Below, piece after piece: positions 36,430-47,244 of a DNA stretch of 64,000 nucleotides. Within the stretch, counting starts at the first letter, position 1; each line of letters starts with the position of its first letter. Both the position numbers and the translations under genes were made by a program. The notes below the pieces were generated by a model, which saw only the letters and a list, made by a program, of their open reading frames with translations, was not told the origin of the DNA and searched no databases. The DNA comes from CAZGIF01 sp964526045. Lineage in GTDB: Bacteria > Patescibacteriota > Gracilibacteria > Absconditabacterales > Absconditicoccaceae. The stretch covers positions 1-64,000 of the forward strand of contig CAZGIF010000002.1 in the NCBI GenBank assembly GCA_964526045.1. Direction: 5' to 3'.

Positions 36430-37938
36430 ATGTCAGCAGACCTAGTACCAACAGAAAAGCTCAAACAACGACAACTCAAAATTCAAGAAAAACGTAAGAA
36501 AACTGAATGGAGGGATTTTTTGATGGAAATTGCCAGTTGGCAACCGGTGATGCTCTATAAGAATCAATGATTTACATCGAGGTATCCAGAAACGACAAGG
36601 ACACAAAAGATTACTTCTATATGAGATTTTTCATGAAAAAGAGAAAATATGCCATTCTGTGATATCTGAAGCTCTTCATTATTAACTCAATACCAAGAAC
36701 TTTCTCATAAAATACCTAATGCAAATGTGTTGCATGATTATATTAACGAGAATGCTGATTTTAGTGATATATGCTACGGTGCCAAGAACTCATATCTTTC
36801 TTTTTCCGTTTGAAATGATGCGGAAAATGTTATGTATTCAAATACCGTAAATACTAACGTAAATAATATTCTTGATAGCTTTCAGGTGTATAATAACTCT
36901 GATAATGTTGCTTCAAGTGTTTATATAACAGAATCATCTAATGTATATTTTTCACAAAACATACATGCAAGTCACTGAATACGATTCTCCAAGGATTGTA
37001 TAGGAAGTAGTAATCTTATTCTTTGTTCTTGACTCACAAATAAGTCCTATTGTATAGAAAATATTGAATATTCACCTGATGAGTTTATGAAAAAGAAAAA
37101 GGAAATATTAGAACAAAAAAAGCAATATTTTATTCGACAAAAAAAGGCAAAATCTCAATATGTTAACATACAATCAACTGACTCTGAAGGAATATGATTG
37201 GTGAATTGCAGCAATATCTATAATGGGTATTTTGCGAATGCGTGTAGTAATGGACATAATGTTTGTATTGTTGATGGAACAAATCACTCAGATCGTCTTT
37301 ATGATTGTTTTAGTATTTGACTCAATTGTTATGACTGTTATGGATTTATCTTGTGATGAACTAACTGTGAACATATTTATTACTCAACAAACATAGGAAC
37401 ATGTACAAGTATTTATTATAGTAATTACCTCAATAACTGCTCATTTTGTCTTTGATGCATCTGACTCAAAAACAAGTCTTACTGTATTTTCAACAAACAA
37501 TACACCAAAGATGAACGATATGACGAAGTAGATAAGATGTTTACAAAAATGGAAAAAGACTGACAGCTATGAGAGTTTTTTCCAGGGTCGATGAATCCAT
37601 TCTATTTCAACGATACGGCTGCGTATTTGATTGACCCAAGTTTCACAAAAGAAGAAGTCACTGCCAAATGATATCTTCGACGTGACGAACCAATCAAAGT
37701 TGATATTCCTGTAGGGTCTACACTTGTGTCGACCGCCGATCTTGATCAGTATGAATGATTTGATAGTGAATGAAACCGAACAATCAATGCTGATATTCTC
37801 AAAGTTGTGATTCAAGACGAACAAGACAACTATTATCGTATCATCCCAATGGAATATAAGTTTTTGGTAAAACACGGATTGCCATTGCCACGTAAACATT
37901 GGTTAGAACGTATGAAAGATAGTTTTAAGATAGGCTAA
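36430..37938 (+). CDS. Cys-studded solenoid family protein, copy E
   Basis: 502 residues, N terminus nearly identical to D (MSADLVPTEKLKQRQLKIQEK). First Cys cluster is weaker (KDCIGSSNLILCSGL) but keeps YCIENIEYSPDEF. A lysine-rich stretch (KKKKEILEQKKQYFIRQ) links the two solenoid runs. C-terminal domain ends ERMKDSFKIG. Shares a 298-nt identical block with copy D. Confidence 0.86.
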
Positions 37939-37947
37939 ATTATACAA

Positions 37948-37962
37948 AAATAGCAGTCAGAT
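37948..37962 (+). repeat. Intergenic motif AAATAGCAGTCAGAT, occurrence 4
   Basis: Motif 9 bp after the stop of copy E and directly ahead of a truncated family remnant. Confidence 0.8.
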
Positions 37963-37984
37963 GGTTCTTTTTTCATTTATTATT

Positions 37985-38059
37985 ATGTCAGCAGAAAAAA
38001 TCCAAGAAAGGTTATGTCTTGTAATTTTACATAGTAAAAATAAATATCCCAAAGTATAA
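37985..38059 (+). pseudogene. Broken 5' remnant of a solenoid-family gene
   Basis: A 24-codon frame starting M-S-A-E-K-I-Q-E, i.e. the family start MSAEKLKQRQLKIQE with its middle deleted, then unrelated residues and a TAA. It sits at the distance from the intergenic motif where an intact copy would start, so it looks like a deletion relic between copies E and F. Confidence 0.6.
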
Positions 38060-38171
38060 ACATGTCTATATTCAAAGATGAGAGTAATAACAAAGATTTT
38101 GATACTTTGCGAATATAGAACTATAATGACATAGTGCCACTAAAAAGTATTTTTATATATTATATTAATTT

Positions 38172-39659
38172 ATGAGTAATCAACTAAGCAAACGACAAAA
38201 GAAAATTCAAGAAAGAAGAGAAAAGACAGATTGGAATAATTTCTTGATGGAAGTATGAAGTCGATTACCTCTTACGATGCATAAAAATAATTGAAATGTA
38301 TCTAGGTATCCCTCATCAATGAGAACTCAAAATCTAATGAATAATAAAGAATTTCAAAAAGTAAGAGATGAGATGGAACAATATTGACAAGAATACACAT
38401 GATCTTTTAAAGATAATTTTGCTAGCCTCTTTCAAAAAAGTCCATTATCAGCTACTATCCAACAATGAACTACTACGGAATCAGATTATGCAGATGAAAT
38501 AATCAATTCTTCTCTCTGTTATCTTAGTTATGCAGTTGTTGATAATTGTGACAATATTATGTGATCTTTACAAATAGTTGATAATTGTTCTGATATACAT
38601 TTTTCTTCTCGAGTAAGTAAGAATAGTCAAAATATATATTGATCAAGAGTAATTGAATCGTCTTCATCTATTTTTTATTCTCAAAAAATAATAAATTCAA
38701 ATAATATTTGGTTCTCTTCAAGTTTGGTATGATGTCAAGATTGTATTTTATGTAAAGATTTGGAAAATAAATCATATTGTATAAAAAATAAACAATACAC
38801 AAGAGAAGAATTTCTTGCTAAAAAGAAAGAACTATTAAAAAATAAAGACAAATTCCATGATTTTTTGATGAAGGTATGAGATGTAGAAAATACAAATTCT
38901 GAAAACGTTACGTGAAAATTCTTAACTAACTGTGAAAATATCGAGAATTGATATTTTTTACAGAGAGTAAAGAATGGGAAAAACCTCGTTTCTATTAGTG
39001 GTTGAAATATGAATAAGATGTATGATTGTATTTGATGTGGTTCTCACGCAGATGATTTCTATGCTATGCAATGATCTTGATCAAATGGATCACATAATTA
39101 TTGCTCTTGCTTGATAGAAAACTCTCATGAAATATATTATTCATATTACCTTGAGAACTGTTCATTTTGCCTCTGATGCATCTGACTCAAAAATAAATCA
39201 TATTGTATACTCAACAAGCAATATACAAAAGAAGATCGATATGACGAAGTTGATAAAATATTTAGCCAAATGGAAAAAGACTGACAGCTATGAGAGTTTT
39301 TTTCATGAACCATGAATCCATTCTATTTCAACGATACTGCTGCATATTTGATTAATCCGAGCTTTACAAAAGAAGAAGTAACTGCTAAATGATATTTGCG
39401 ACGTGACGAACCAATCAAAGTTGATATTCCATCTGATGCAACGGTTGTCAAAAGCACTGATCTTGATCAATATGAGTCATTTGATACTGAATGAAACCGA
39501 ACAATCAATGCTGACATTCTCAAAGTAGTAATTCAAGACGAACAAGAAAACTACTATCGTATCGTACCTATGGAATACAAATTTTTGGTAAAACATTGAT
39601 TGCCTCTTCCAAGAAAGCACTGGTTAGAACGTATGAAGGATAACTTTAAGATTGGGTAA
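38172..39659 (+). CDS. Cys-studded solenoid family protein, copy F
   Basis: 495 residues, N terminus MSNQLSKRQKKIQERREKTD. Two solenoid runs with clear periodic units (NCDNIMGSLQIVD, NCSDIHFSSRVSK, NSQNIYGSRVIES). First Cys cluster C-Q-D-C-I-L-C with KSYCIKNKQYTREEF; second C-S-F-C-L-G-C. The C-terminal domain is intact (GEFFSGTMNPFYFND), ending ERMKDNFKIG. Followed by a second family relic rather than by another gene copy. Confidence 0.87.
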
Positions 39660-39751
39660 TGTAGTATAATCTTTGTATTATGTTTTTTCTTATTATTGAC
39701 CAGTATCGCATTTCTCAGCCAATCACTTCATTCTTGGGAGAAAAACAGACA

Positions 39752-39790
39752 CTAGTTAGAACGTATGAAAGATAACTTCAATATAGGGTA
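39752..39790 (+). pseudogene. Broken 3' remnant of a solenoid-family gene
   Basis: About 40 bp matching the 3' end of the family: codons for L-E-R-M-K-D-N-F-N-I-G-Y with no upstream gene body, followed by the same intergenic motif as after intact copies. Residue of a deleted copy. Confidence 0.65.
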
Positions 39791-39799
39791 CAAACAACA

Positions 39800-39820
39800 A
39801 AATAGCAGTCAGATATTTAT
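39800..39820 (+). repeat. Intergenic motif AAATAGCAGTCAGATA, occurrence 5
   Basis: Exact motif running into TTTAT, directly after the 3' gene remnant. Confidence 0.85.
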
Positions 39821-39831
39821 TATAAATATTA

Positions 39832-39859
39832 TTGACATTATTTGTTATTTGTTTACAAT
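39832..39859 (+). promoter_or_regulatory. Sigma-70-type promoter
   Basis: TTGACA (39832-39837), 16-bp spacer, TACAAT (39854-39859), 28 bp before the ATG of the following gene. Confidence 0.65.
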
Positions 39860-39887
39860 ATTTGTACATTTTACATAAACTAAAAAC

Positions 39888-40394
39888 ATGCGTTCATTAG
39901 ACAATAGTTTCAACTCTAATCGTAAGTTTGTTGATTCTTACAAATCTGTAGCAGATTTTATTGCAGGGGAATATCCGAAACTTATTGATCAATATAATGC
40001 AGAAGATATTAAAATACTTATCAATTATATCAATCACTTTGGGAAAGAAAGTTCAGAACAATTTAAAGAAATTATTCGTACTTCGTTGGATAGAGATATG
40101 AACGATCTTTGAAATATGCCTATGGAAGAAAAGGCTATTTTACTACAATATATTTATACACAGTCAATATGACAGACAGATATTGCTTCAGCGATCTCTT
40201 GAGCTCGTGCATGTATTCATAATTGAATACCTTGATATGAAGGTGTAAAAATCATTGAAGATTTTTATAAACTGCAATTGAGTAAATATTCAGAACTAGA
40301 ACGTACGAAAGCTAAAGTTGATTGTCCGTTTATGAAAAGAATAGCTGCAATAACAGAAGCTACTATAGAAAAAGAATTCTCTAATAAAAAATAG
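39888..40394 (+). CDS. Hypothetical protein
   Basis: 168 residues, predicted mostly helical and soluble, no export signal. It begins MRSLDNSFNSNRKFVDSYKS, with a mid-region EEKAILLQYIYTQSIGQTDIASAISGARACIHNG. I do not recognise it. It lies inside the solenoid/TrmB array, behind a good promoter, and converges with TrmB-like regulator 3 (2-bp gap between stops). Confidence 0.75.
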
Positions 40395-40396
40395 TA

Positions 40397-41170
40397 CTAT
40401 AAAGTAGATGTATGATTAAGTAAAAAATGCATAAGTGATGCTATGTCCTCATTTTCTATTCTCAATGCATAAGGGTTTCATTTGTATACAAAAAAGTACA
40501 AAATATTTCATACGACAAAAACATTGATTGAAGAATTAGCAGCTGGAAGCTGTTCTAGTTCTTCAATTTGATTCGTAATCACAATATGTTCCAATAGGGA
40601 AATTCAGTTTCATATATATGATTGTATCTGAATTCCTTTTTTTTGTAAACGAGAAAAAAAATCTTGACTGACATCTTTGAGCGTTGTGTTACTTATTCAT
40701 TGTGATTCGAGTGTATTGGACGCGAATAGTTTGATGACGAGATATTTATTGCTGATAACATATGTATATAAATCACTAAACGCAGTCTGAATTCATTCTT
40801 TTCATTGGAAAATTTGTATTTTGGGGACAGTAATATCTGTGTTGCTAACCAACGATTGTAGTTGATTTTCTGCCAAAGGAATCATGACTTCCAGTTCTTC
40901 CATTTCTTTTTTGCGTGATGCAAGGAGATGATGTAAGACGTTTTTGTCTGCAATATAAAATTGTTTTATTCATTTTTTTTGTGTTTCTGAGACAAGGTAT
41001 TTTCTGACTAATCATTGTAGTATTTTGTAAATATGAGTTCTTTCTTTGTGTAAAATTTTGGCAACAGTAGACGCAGGTTTTGATCAGTATGTATACAACA
41101 GTAAAAAAACATCTGCATGTAGGGGAGTTAAACCAATGGAATCAAAGAAATCATGAATATGGCTTTTCAT
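40397..41170 (-). CDS. TrmB-like transcriptional regulator 3
   Basis: 257 residues. Winged helix: IGLTPLHADVFLLLYTYGSKPASTVAK then ERTHIYKILQGLVRKYLVSETQK, followed by a coiled coil (SRKKEMEELEVMIPLAENQL). The C-terminal domain resembles regulator 4 more than 1, 2 or 5 (shared YVISNKYLVIKLFASNTLE versus DNNYLVIKFFATNTFE). It is divergent from copy G, with an inverted repeat overlapping the copy G start between them. Confidence 0.85.
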
Positions 41171-41255
41171 AACTATGAAAAAGTAATAAAGTGTGACAGT
41201 TGTTTTCACAGTATATATACATTTTTAATTGTATTTTACAAGATAGTGTGCTATA

Positions 41256-41295
41256 TAATACATACGTCTTTACTTTGACCAAAAAGTATGTATTA
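41256..41295. promoter_or_regulatory. Promoter -10 overlapped by an inverted repeat, before copy G
   Basis: TAATACATAC (41256-41265) and GTATGTATTA (41286-41295) form a perfect 10-bp inverted repeat with a 20-bp spacer. The left arm overlaps a TATAAT (41254-41259) and the right arm covers the ATG of copy G (41288). A protein bound here would block the copy G promoter and start. Divergent TrmB-like regulator 3 is the obvious candidate. Confidence 0.6.
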
Positions 41296-42997
41296 CACAT
41301 CTCCCGATGTTTATAAGTTTATCTCACAGCAAACAAACGATCCAATCGTTGAACGAAAAACATGTCGTGTTTCGTGAGTTCAGTTTGCAATATTTCAGTC
41401 AGATCTCGATTTTTATAAAAAAATTTCTCCAACGTTTGATGGGAAGAAGTTTGAGATTCCAACGCCAACGTTGTGTCAAGAAGAACGCCAACGTAGGAGA
41501 TTGTTGTTTAGAAATGAAAGAAAATTGTATAAGAGAAAATGTGATGCCACGGGGGAAATGATAATTAGTAACTATAGTAGTGATAAGACATATTCAGTCT
41601 TTAAAGAGTCATATCGATGGTCAGAACTTTGAACTCAAAAGGAATATACTATAAGCAAAAAGGAGCGCTTCTCATCAAGTTTTAATGAACTTCTTGAACA
41701 AGTTCCTCATATGTCATTGATGGTAAAAATGAATGAAAATTGTACATATGTGAATTGATGTGGTAATTCAAAAAATTGCTATCTAGTGTTTGATACAGAT
41801 TTTGCTGAAGACTCAATGTATTGATCGCTCATTAGATATTCCCAAGATGTTGTGGATTCTGATAATATATATTACTCAAATACAGTTTATGCTTCTGTAA
41901 ATTGTACAGAATCATCAAACTTGTTTTGATGTCTGGAGTGTGATTCTTCTCATTTTCTTTATAATTGTGCTTTATGTACTGGATGTTCAGACTGTATCTG
42001 ATGTACTAATCTTACAAACAAGCAATATTGCATAGACAACATACAGTACTCAAAAGAAGAATACCTAAAAAAAGCAGAAAAAAGAAAAATAAAAGTCCCA
42101 CATAATTTCTTGCATAGGGCTTGTTACAAAGTGAATGCTAGTAATTCGATATGAAACAACCTCTACTGAACCAAAGAGTGTGTACTATCTCATAATATCT
42201 GATATTCTCAAAACCTTAGATATTGCGATTTTGTTACTGATTGTAACAACAGTTATGATATATCATCGTTTTGATGAACGACAGAGTGGTCAATAGAATG
42301 TTCTAGTATTGGCTTACAATGCAAAAGTATATATTATTCAAGCATCATTACTGCAAATTGTTCCAATATATATTATTCATATGTTTTGTTCAATTGCAAA
42401 GATATGTTTGGCTGTGCTTTTATGAAAAACGCCCAATATTGTATTTTCAATAAACAATACACCAAAGAAACGTACGAAATAGAAGTAGCAAAAATAATCT
42501 GACACATGATGAAGACATGAGAGTGGTGAGAGTTTTTTGATCCATCACTCAGTCCGTTTGGATACAACGAAACCGTAGCACAAGAGTATTTTCCACTGAC
42601 TCGTGATGAGGCACTTGCAAGATGATACAAACGACAAGATACAAACTATGACCCCGTGATACCAGTGTGAGTGCAAACTCTCACAGGAGACCAGATTCCT
42701 GCTGATATATCGACAGTTGACGAAAGTATTTGCAAAAAAATCCTTGTATGTGAAATCACGTGAAGACCATTTATGATCCAAAAAGCAGAACTTGCGTTTT
42801 ACCAAAAACATAGTATTCCACTTCCACGTCGTCACCCGGACCAACGTCATGCAGATCGTATGAAACTTCGTCCACCTCGTGAATTACATCTTCGTACATG
42901 CGATGCAACGTGAAAAGAAATATTATCTGTATATCTACAGGATGTCCCATTTAAAGTTTACAGTCAAGAGGCTTATAGTCAGGAAGTATTTGGGTAA
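41288..42997 (+). CDS. Long-form solenoid family protein with degenerate N-terminal zinc ribbon, copy G
   Basis: 569 residues, the longest copy. The N terminus is a ribbon-like module: KTCRVSGVQFAIFQSDLDFY, then PTLCQEERQRRRLLFRNERK and KRKCDATGEMIISNYSSDK. One Cys of each knuckle is replaced (C-x2-S; C-x2-E). Solenoid and Cys-cluster part follow (LCTGCSDCIGCTNLTNKQYC; second, divergent cluster NCKDMFGCAFMKNAQYC). The C-terminal part GEWGEFFDPSLSPFGYNETV ends in a second ribbon-like HLRTCDATGKEILSVYLQD. I recall proteins of this layout as a widespread uncharacterised CPR family, sometimes auto-labelled CaiB/BaiF without basis. Copies A-F and I-K look like shortened derivatives. Confidence 0.87.
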
Positions 42998-43002
42998 ATA
43001 AT

Positions 43003-43773
43003 TTATGTTATTTGTACTTTATCCAACAAAAAATGTAGTGTATTGGCAAGTTCTGAAGATTCTATTTTGATGCCAATTGGTGTATGTTTAAAGATTATAA
43101 TATAAATACACGTTCATACAACCATAATGTTTATACATCTTTGTCCAGCTGGCAGTCATTCTATGATTGATATATTGCTTGTGTTGTTAATCTGTTCCAT
43201 AATTAACATTCAATTTCAAAGGTAGGTATCAACTTTCACCTTATGTTTATATAATTTATCAAAAATACCTTGGTAATAGTCAGATATTTTTTTTTGTGAA
43301 GTTGATTGTGCTTCAAATGTATTTGTTGCAAAAAATTTAATTACCAGATAGTTGTTATCAATAACAGTTTCATATAGATTATTACACAAAGATTTCACTC
43401 AATCGTGTCAGTCGTATAGTGATATTTGTGGAAAATGAGGATAGCGATTTGTATCAATACGTAATAGTTCCTGTTTGAGGGTATCTTGTGTAGACTGTAG
43501 TGCTTCTATTGCATACTTTTTTTTGTCCAATGCTGCATACAGAGATCAAATATCTTGCACTCGAAAATGTGTAGTTCATTTCTTTTTTGTCTGTTTGATG
43601 ATGTCAGACGCGGCAAGCTGACGGAGAGACTTATAAACACCAGTTCTTTCCTTTCAAATCGCAGATGCGATAGTTGAGGCGGGTTTTGTTCATAGTTTGT
43701 ATAATGTTATCCACAGTTCTGCTTCATATTTGGAATACCCTAGTGTTTCAAATATTTTTTCGAGAATTTCCAT
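43003..43773 (-). CDS. TrmB-like transcriptional regulator 4
   Basis: 256 residues. Winged helix LGYSKYEAELWITLYKLGTKP and KERTGVYKSLRQLAASDIIKQTKKKG, then a coiled coil and an effector domain with ISLYDGHDGVKSLCNNLYET. It stops 5 bp after copy G (convergent) and is divergent from copy H. Read with TGA as Gly the frame is continuous from 43773 to the TAA at 43003. Confidence 0.86.
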
Positions 43774-43925
43774 TTTATAACAAAAAGGTAAAACTGACAT
43801 CGTTTTTGTATAGTTTGTTTTTTTGTGTTGTGATTTTTTCATCACACTATAGTTTTTAATTTATTGCTATTTGTTTGCTAGTCCTAATTATAGTCTTATA
43901 TTTTATCTTCAATAGTCAAATAAAT

Positions 43926-45398
43926 ATGTCAGATACTATCTCATGTTCTCATTGTTTATCGCTATTTTCTGTCACAAAAGATGATAGAGATTTTTATAAT
44001 AAAGTAGCTCCAAAAATATGAGTAAAAGTATTCACAATACCAGATCCTACGTTGTGTCCATCGTGTCGTCAAAGAAGAAGGCTCTCATTTCGTAACGAAA
44101 GAAAGTTATATCGCAGACAATGTGACGCAAGCAAAAAAGATATAATTTCTATGTATTCTCCAGACAAATGATACAAAGTGTATGACCCAAAAGTACGACG
44201 AAGTGATGCTCGAAGTGGGCTAGATTATTGACGTAACTTTGATTATTCCAAAAAGTTTATGGAACAATTTGATATTCTTATGAAAGATGTTCCTCACCTA
44301 TCTCTCTTATGAGTACAAAATGAAGGGTCCGATTATGTAAATTGAGTTTTTGCATGAGTAAGGTGCTATTTGTCTTTTAATTGTGACTATATTGAAGATA
44401 GTCTCTATCTCCAAAATTCTATACAAGTTAAAAATTCAATAGATTGTCTCTCTTGTATGAATTCACAATATTTATATCAGTGCATAATGTGTGACAATTG
44501 TTATGAATGTTTTTTTTCTACTAGTTGCGTAGATTGTTCACATTGCTATCAATGTAGTGATTTAGTTGGTAAACAGTACCATATTCGGAATGTCGCATAC
44601 TCAAAAGAAGAATATTATAAAATACTATCAGACATAAGTACTTGATTTTACAATCCTACCATCAAAGACATACATGCATATAAAAATTCTTGATCTCACC
44701 ATATTCTTGATTGTCAAAATCTAGAAAATTGTACTTATTGTTACTACGTATATGACTCAAAAGACTGTATGGATTTTGATATTTTTTGAGACAATAGTTC
44801 TTTGATTTATGAGAGTATAGCAATATGACCTAACTGTCGAAAAAACTTATTTTCATCGTGTTTGCGATGAAAGTGTTCAAATTGTTTCTACTCTTTCCTG
44901 TCTATTGGATGCTCAGATATTTTCTGATGTGCCTGACTACGTAATGCTCAATACTGCATTTTCAACAAACAATACACCAAAGAAACATACGAAATAGAAG
45001 TAGCAAAAATAATCTGACATATGATGGAAACCCTAGAGTGGTGAGAGTTTTTTGACCTATCACTGAGTCCGTTTGGATATAACGAAACCGTTGCACAAGA
45101 GTACTTTCCAGCCACACAGCAAGAAATCAGTCACTTATGATATAAGCGAAGTAAATACGAACCACCACAACCAAATATTGAAAATACAATAGATATTTCT
45201 AGTTTGCCAACTGATATCGCACTAGTTCTTGATGATGTTGTTAATAACATATTTAGATGTGTTGTGAGTAATAAACCATATAGAATAACTCCACAAGAAC
45301 TCGCTTTTTATAAAAAACACAATATTTCTCTTCCAAACAAACACCCTGATGTGAGACATCAAGAAAGAATGAGATTAAAGTTGCATAAAAAGAACTAG
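43926..45398 (+). CDS. Long-form solenoid family protein with intact zinc ribbon, copy H
   Basis: 490 residues. The N-terminal ribbon is complete: C-S-H-C (residues 6-9 region), a 40-residue loop, C-P-S-C-R-Q-R-R-R-L, then NERKLYRRQCDASKKDIISM. Next comes the region typical of the canonical family, GLDYGRNFDYSKKFMEQFD and VPHLSLLGVQNE. The solenoid is very Cys-rich (CIMCDNCYECFFSTSCVDCS). C-terminal domain: EWGEFFDLSLSPFGYNETVA, ending NKHPDVRHQERMRLK. Unlike copy G it lacks the final C-D-A-T-G ribbon. Divergent from TrmB-like regulator 4. Confidence 0.88.
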
Positions 45399-45445
45399 AT
45401 CAAAGATTGGGTTGTATTATTTTGTTTTTTTGGCTATACAATTGT

Positions 45446-46972
45446 ATGCCGCATAGACTCAAACAACGACAACTCAAAATTCAGGAAAAAAGGAAAACTA
45501 CTTCCTGGAGAGATTTTTTGATGGAGATTGTACCATGGCAGTCTTTGTTATTTTATAAAGGAAGCGAATGAATTCGTAGGTATCCATTGACAGAAAGGGT
45601 TTGAAACACAGTCACAGCAGACGACTTTGTAGAAAAGATGGAACACGAAAATATGAAAAATGAAGTATCGTATGATGTACATTCATGATTTTTTTCAATA
45701 CTAAAAACATTACGAAAAAACATAGAATTACCACAGATGCGACAATGACGATGAAGTGAAAACGTTGCATATGCAGATGTCGCTTTTAATGCTAAAAATG
45801 CGTACCTTTCTAGTTTGGTCTGCTTTGATGTGGAAAATATATTCTATAGTTTCAATGTGTGTTGATGAGTCAAGAACGTGTATAATTGAGTGTCAATTCT
45901 CAATACGTGTGATAATGTATATATGAGTATGTCAGTTTCTGCTTCAAGTAATATTTTCTACTCAAAGTATATAACAAATTGCTTTTCGCTGTATTTTTGT
46001 GTCAATATGATGTGATGTTCTCATTGTATAGGTTGCTGAGGTTTGCAAAACAAACAATATTGTATCAGTAACAAACAATACGACAAAGAAACTCGACACC
46101 AATATGCCCAAAAAATACTGTCAGATAAAAATTCTTTTGAGTGATTATATGAGAATTTACATTCGTATCAGGGTGCAAATCGGTGAAGTACAAACGTAGA
46201 ATGAACATATATTATCAATAGTTCAGATGTACGTTCGAGTCAGTATGTGCTCAATGTTTCTCATGGTCGCAATAATTGTATGGTGTGATCACAAAAAGAG
46301 TATACGTTGGAGTATTCGTATGACAATGCTTTTTCTGGTAACAATAGCTCACATATCTATGGATGTCATGGTGTGTCACCGGGTGAACATATTTATTGCA
46401 GTATGAATTCTGGTTGAGTTGTTTCTCATATTTTTTATTGTCGATTTGTGATAGATTGCTCTTTCTGTCTCTGATGTATCTGACTCAAAAACAAATCATA
46501 CTGTATTTTCAATAAACAATATACCAAAGAAGACCGATATGACGCAGTAGACAAGATATTTATACAAATGGAAAAAGACTGACAGCTATGAGAGTTTTTT
46601 CCATGATCAATGAATCCATTCTATTTCAACGATACGGCTGCGTATTTGATTGACCCAAGCTTTACCAAAGAAGAGGTAACTGCAAAGTGATATTTGCGAC
46701 GTGACGAACCCATCAAAGTTGATATTCCTGTAGAGGCTACACTTGTGTCGACCGCTGATCTTGATCAATACGAGTGATTTGATAATGAGTGAAACTGGAT
46801 AATTAATGCTGATATCCTCAAAGTAGTCATCCAAGACGAACAAGATAACTATTATCGTATCATACAAATGGAGTATGATTTTTTGGTAAAGCATGGTTTG
46901 CCATTGCCGAGAAAGCACTGGCTAGAGCGTATGAAGGATAATTTTAAAACTAAAGTTTGAGAGCTAGATTAG
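45446..46972 (+). CDS. Cys-studded solenoid family protein, copy I
   Basis: 508 residues. N terminus MPHRLKQRQLKIQEKRKTTS. It shows the solenoid unit best: successive segments KNAYLSSLVCFDV, ENIFYSFNVCGGV, KNVYNGVSILNTC, DNVYMSMSVSAS are 13, 13, 13 and 12 residues. First Cys cluster C-S-H-C-I-G-C-G-G-L-Q-N-K-Q-Y-C, second C-S-F-C-L-G-C. Nucleotides 46775-46902 are identical to 48827-48954 in copy J. The last residues (NFKTKVGELD) are an alternative tail, and its stop overlaps the toxin gene stop by 4 bp. Confidence 0.87.
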
Positions 46973-47244
46973 AATAGGTGACTATGTGATCATAATCTTA
47001 TCAGTGTCAAAACTAGTTCATCTCTTTGTATCTCATAAATGAGTATACAGTCTGGTGTTATATGACAGTCTCTCATTCATATATACGGTCATTTGAGACC
47101 ATGGTCTCTATACTTTTCTGGAAGTTTTTTTCACTCAGACAAAAGCATTATTATATATTTCAGTTCCTCTACAATTTTGTGATTATGTTTGATTTTCTTG
47201 AAATCTCTTTTGAAAGATGCTGACCTTTTAATGCGATATCTCAT
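46969..47244 (-). CDS. YafQ/RelE-superfamily mRNA-interferase toxin
   Basis: 91 residues: MRYRIKRSASFKRDFKKIKH at the N terminus, LPEKYRDHGLKGPYIGMRDC in the middle, then HITPDCILIYEI and a C-terminal LVLTLIRLGSHSHLF. This is the YafQ pattern (CHI.PDWLLIY, RLGSHS.LF), including the catalytic-region histidines and the near-terminal phenylalanine. YafQ-type toxins cleave mRNA on the ribosome. The start overlaps the antitoxin stop (TAATG), so the two are translationally coupled. The tail overlaps copy I by 4 bp. Confidence 0.9.

Noticed and set aside
39127..39315. Separate small gene at the 3' half of copy F
   Set aside because: It is an out-of-frame reading of the DNA encoding copy F's second Cys cluster and C-terminal domain.
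41307..41561. Alternative 84-codon frame near the start of copy G
   Set aside because: It is out of frame with the ribbon-like N terminus (LCQEERQRRRLLFRNERK) that continues into the rest of copy G, and it ends at a TAA even with TGA as Gly.
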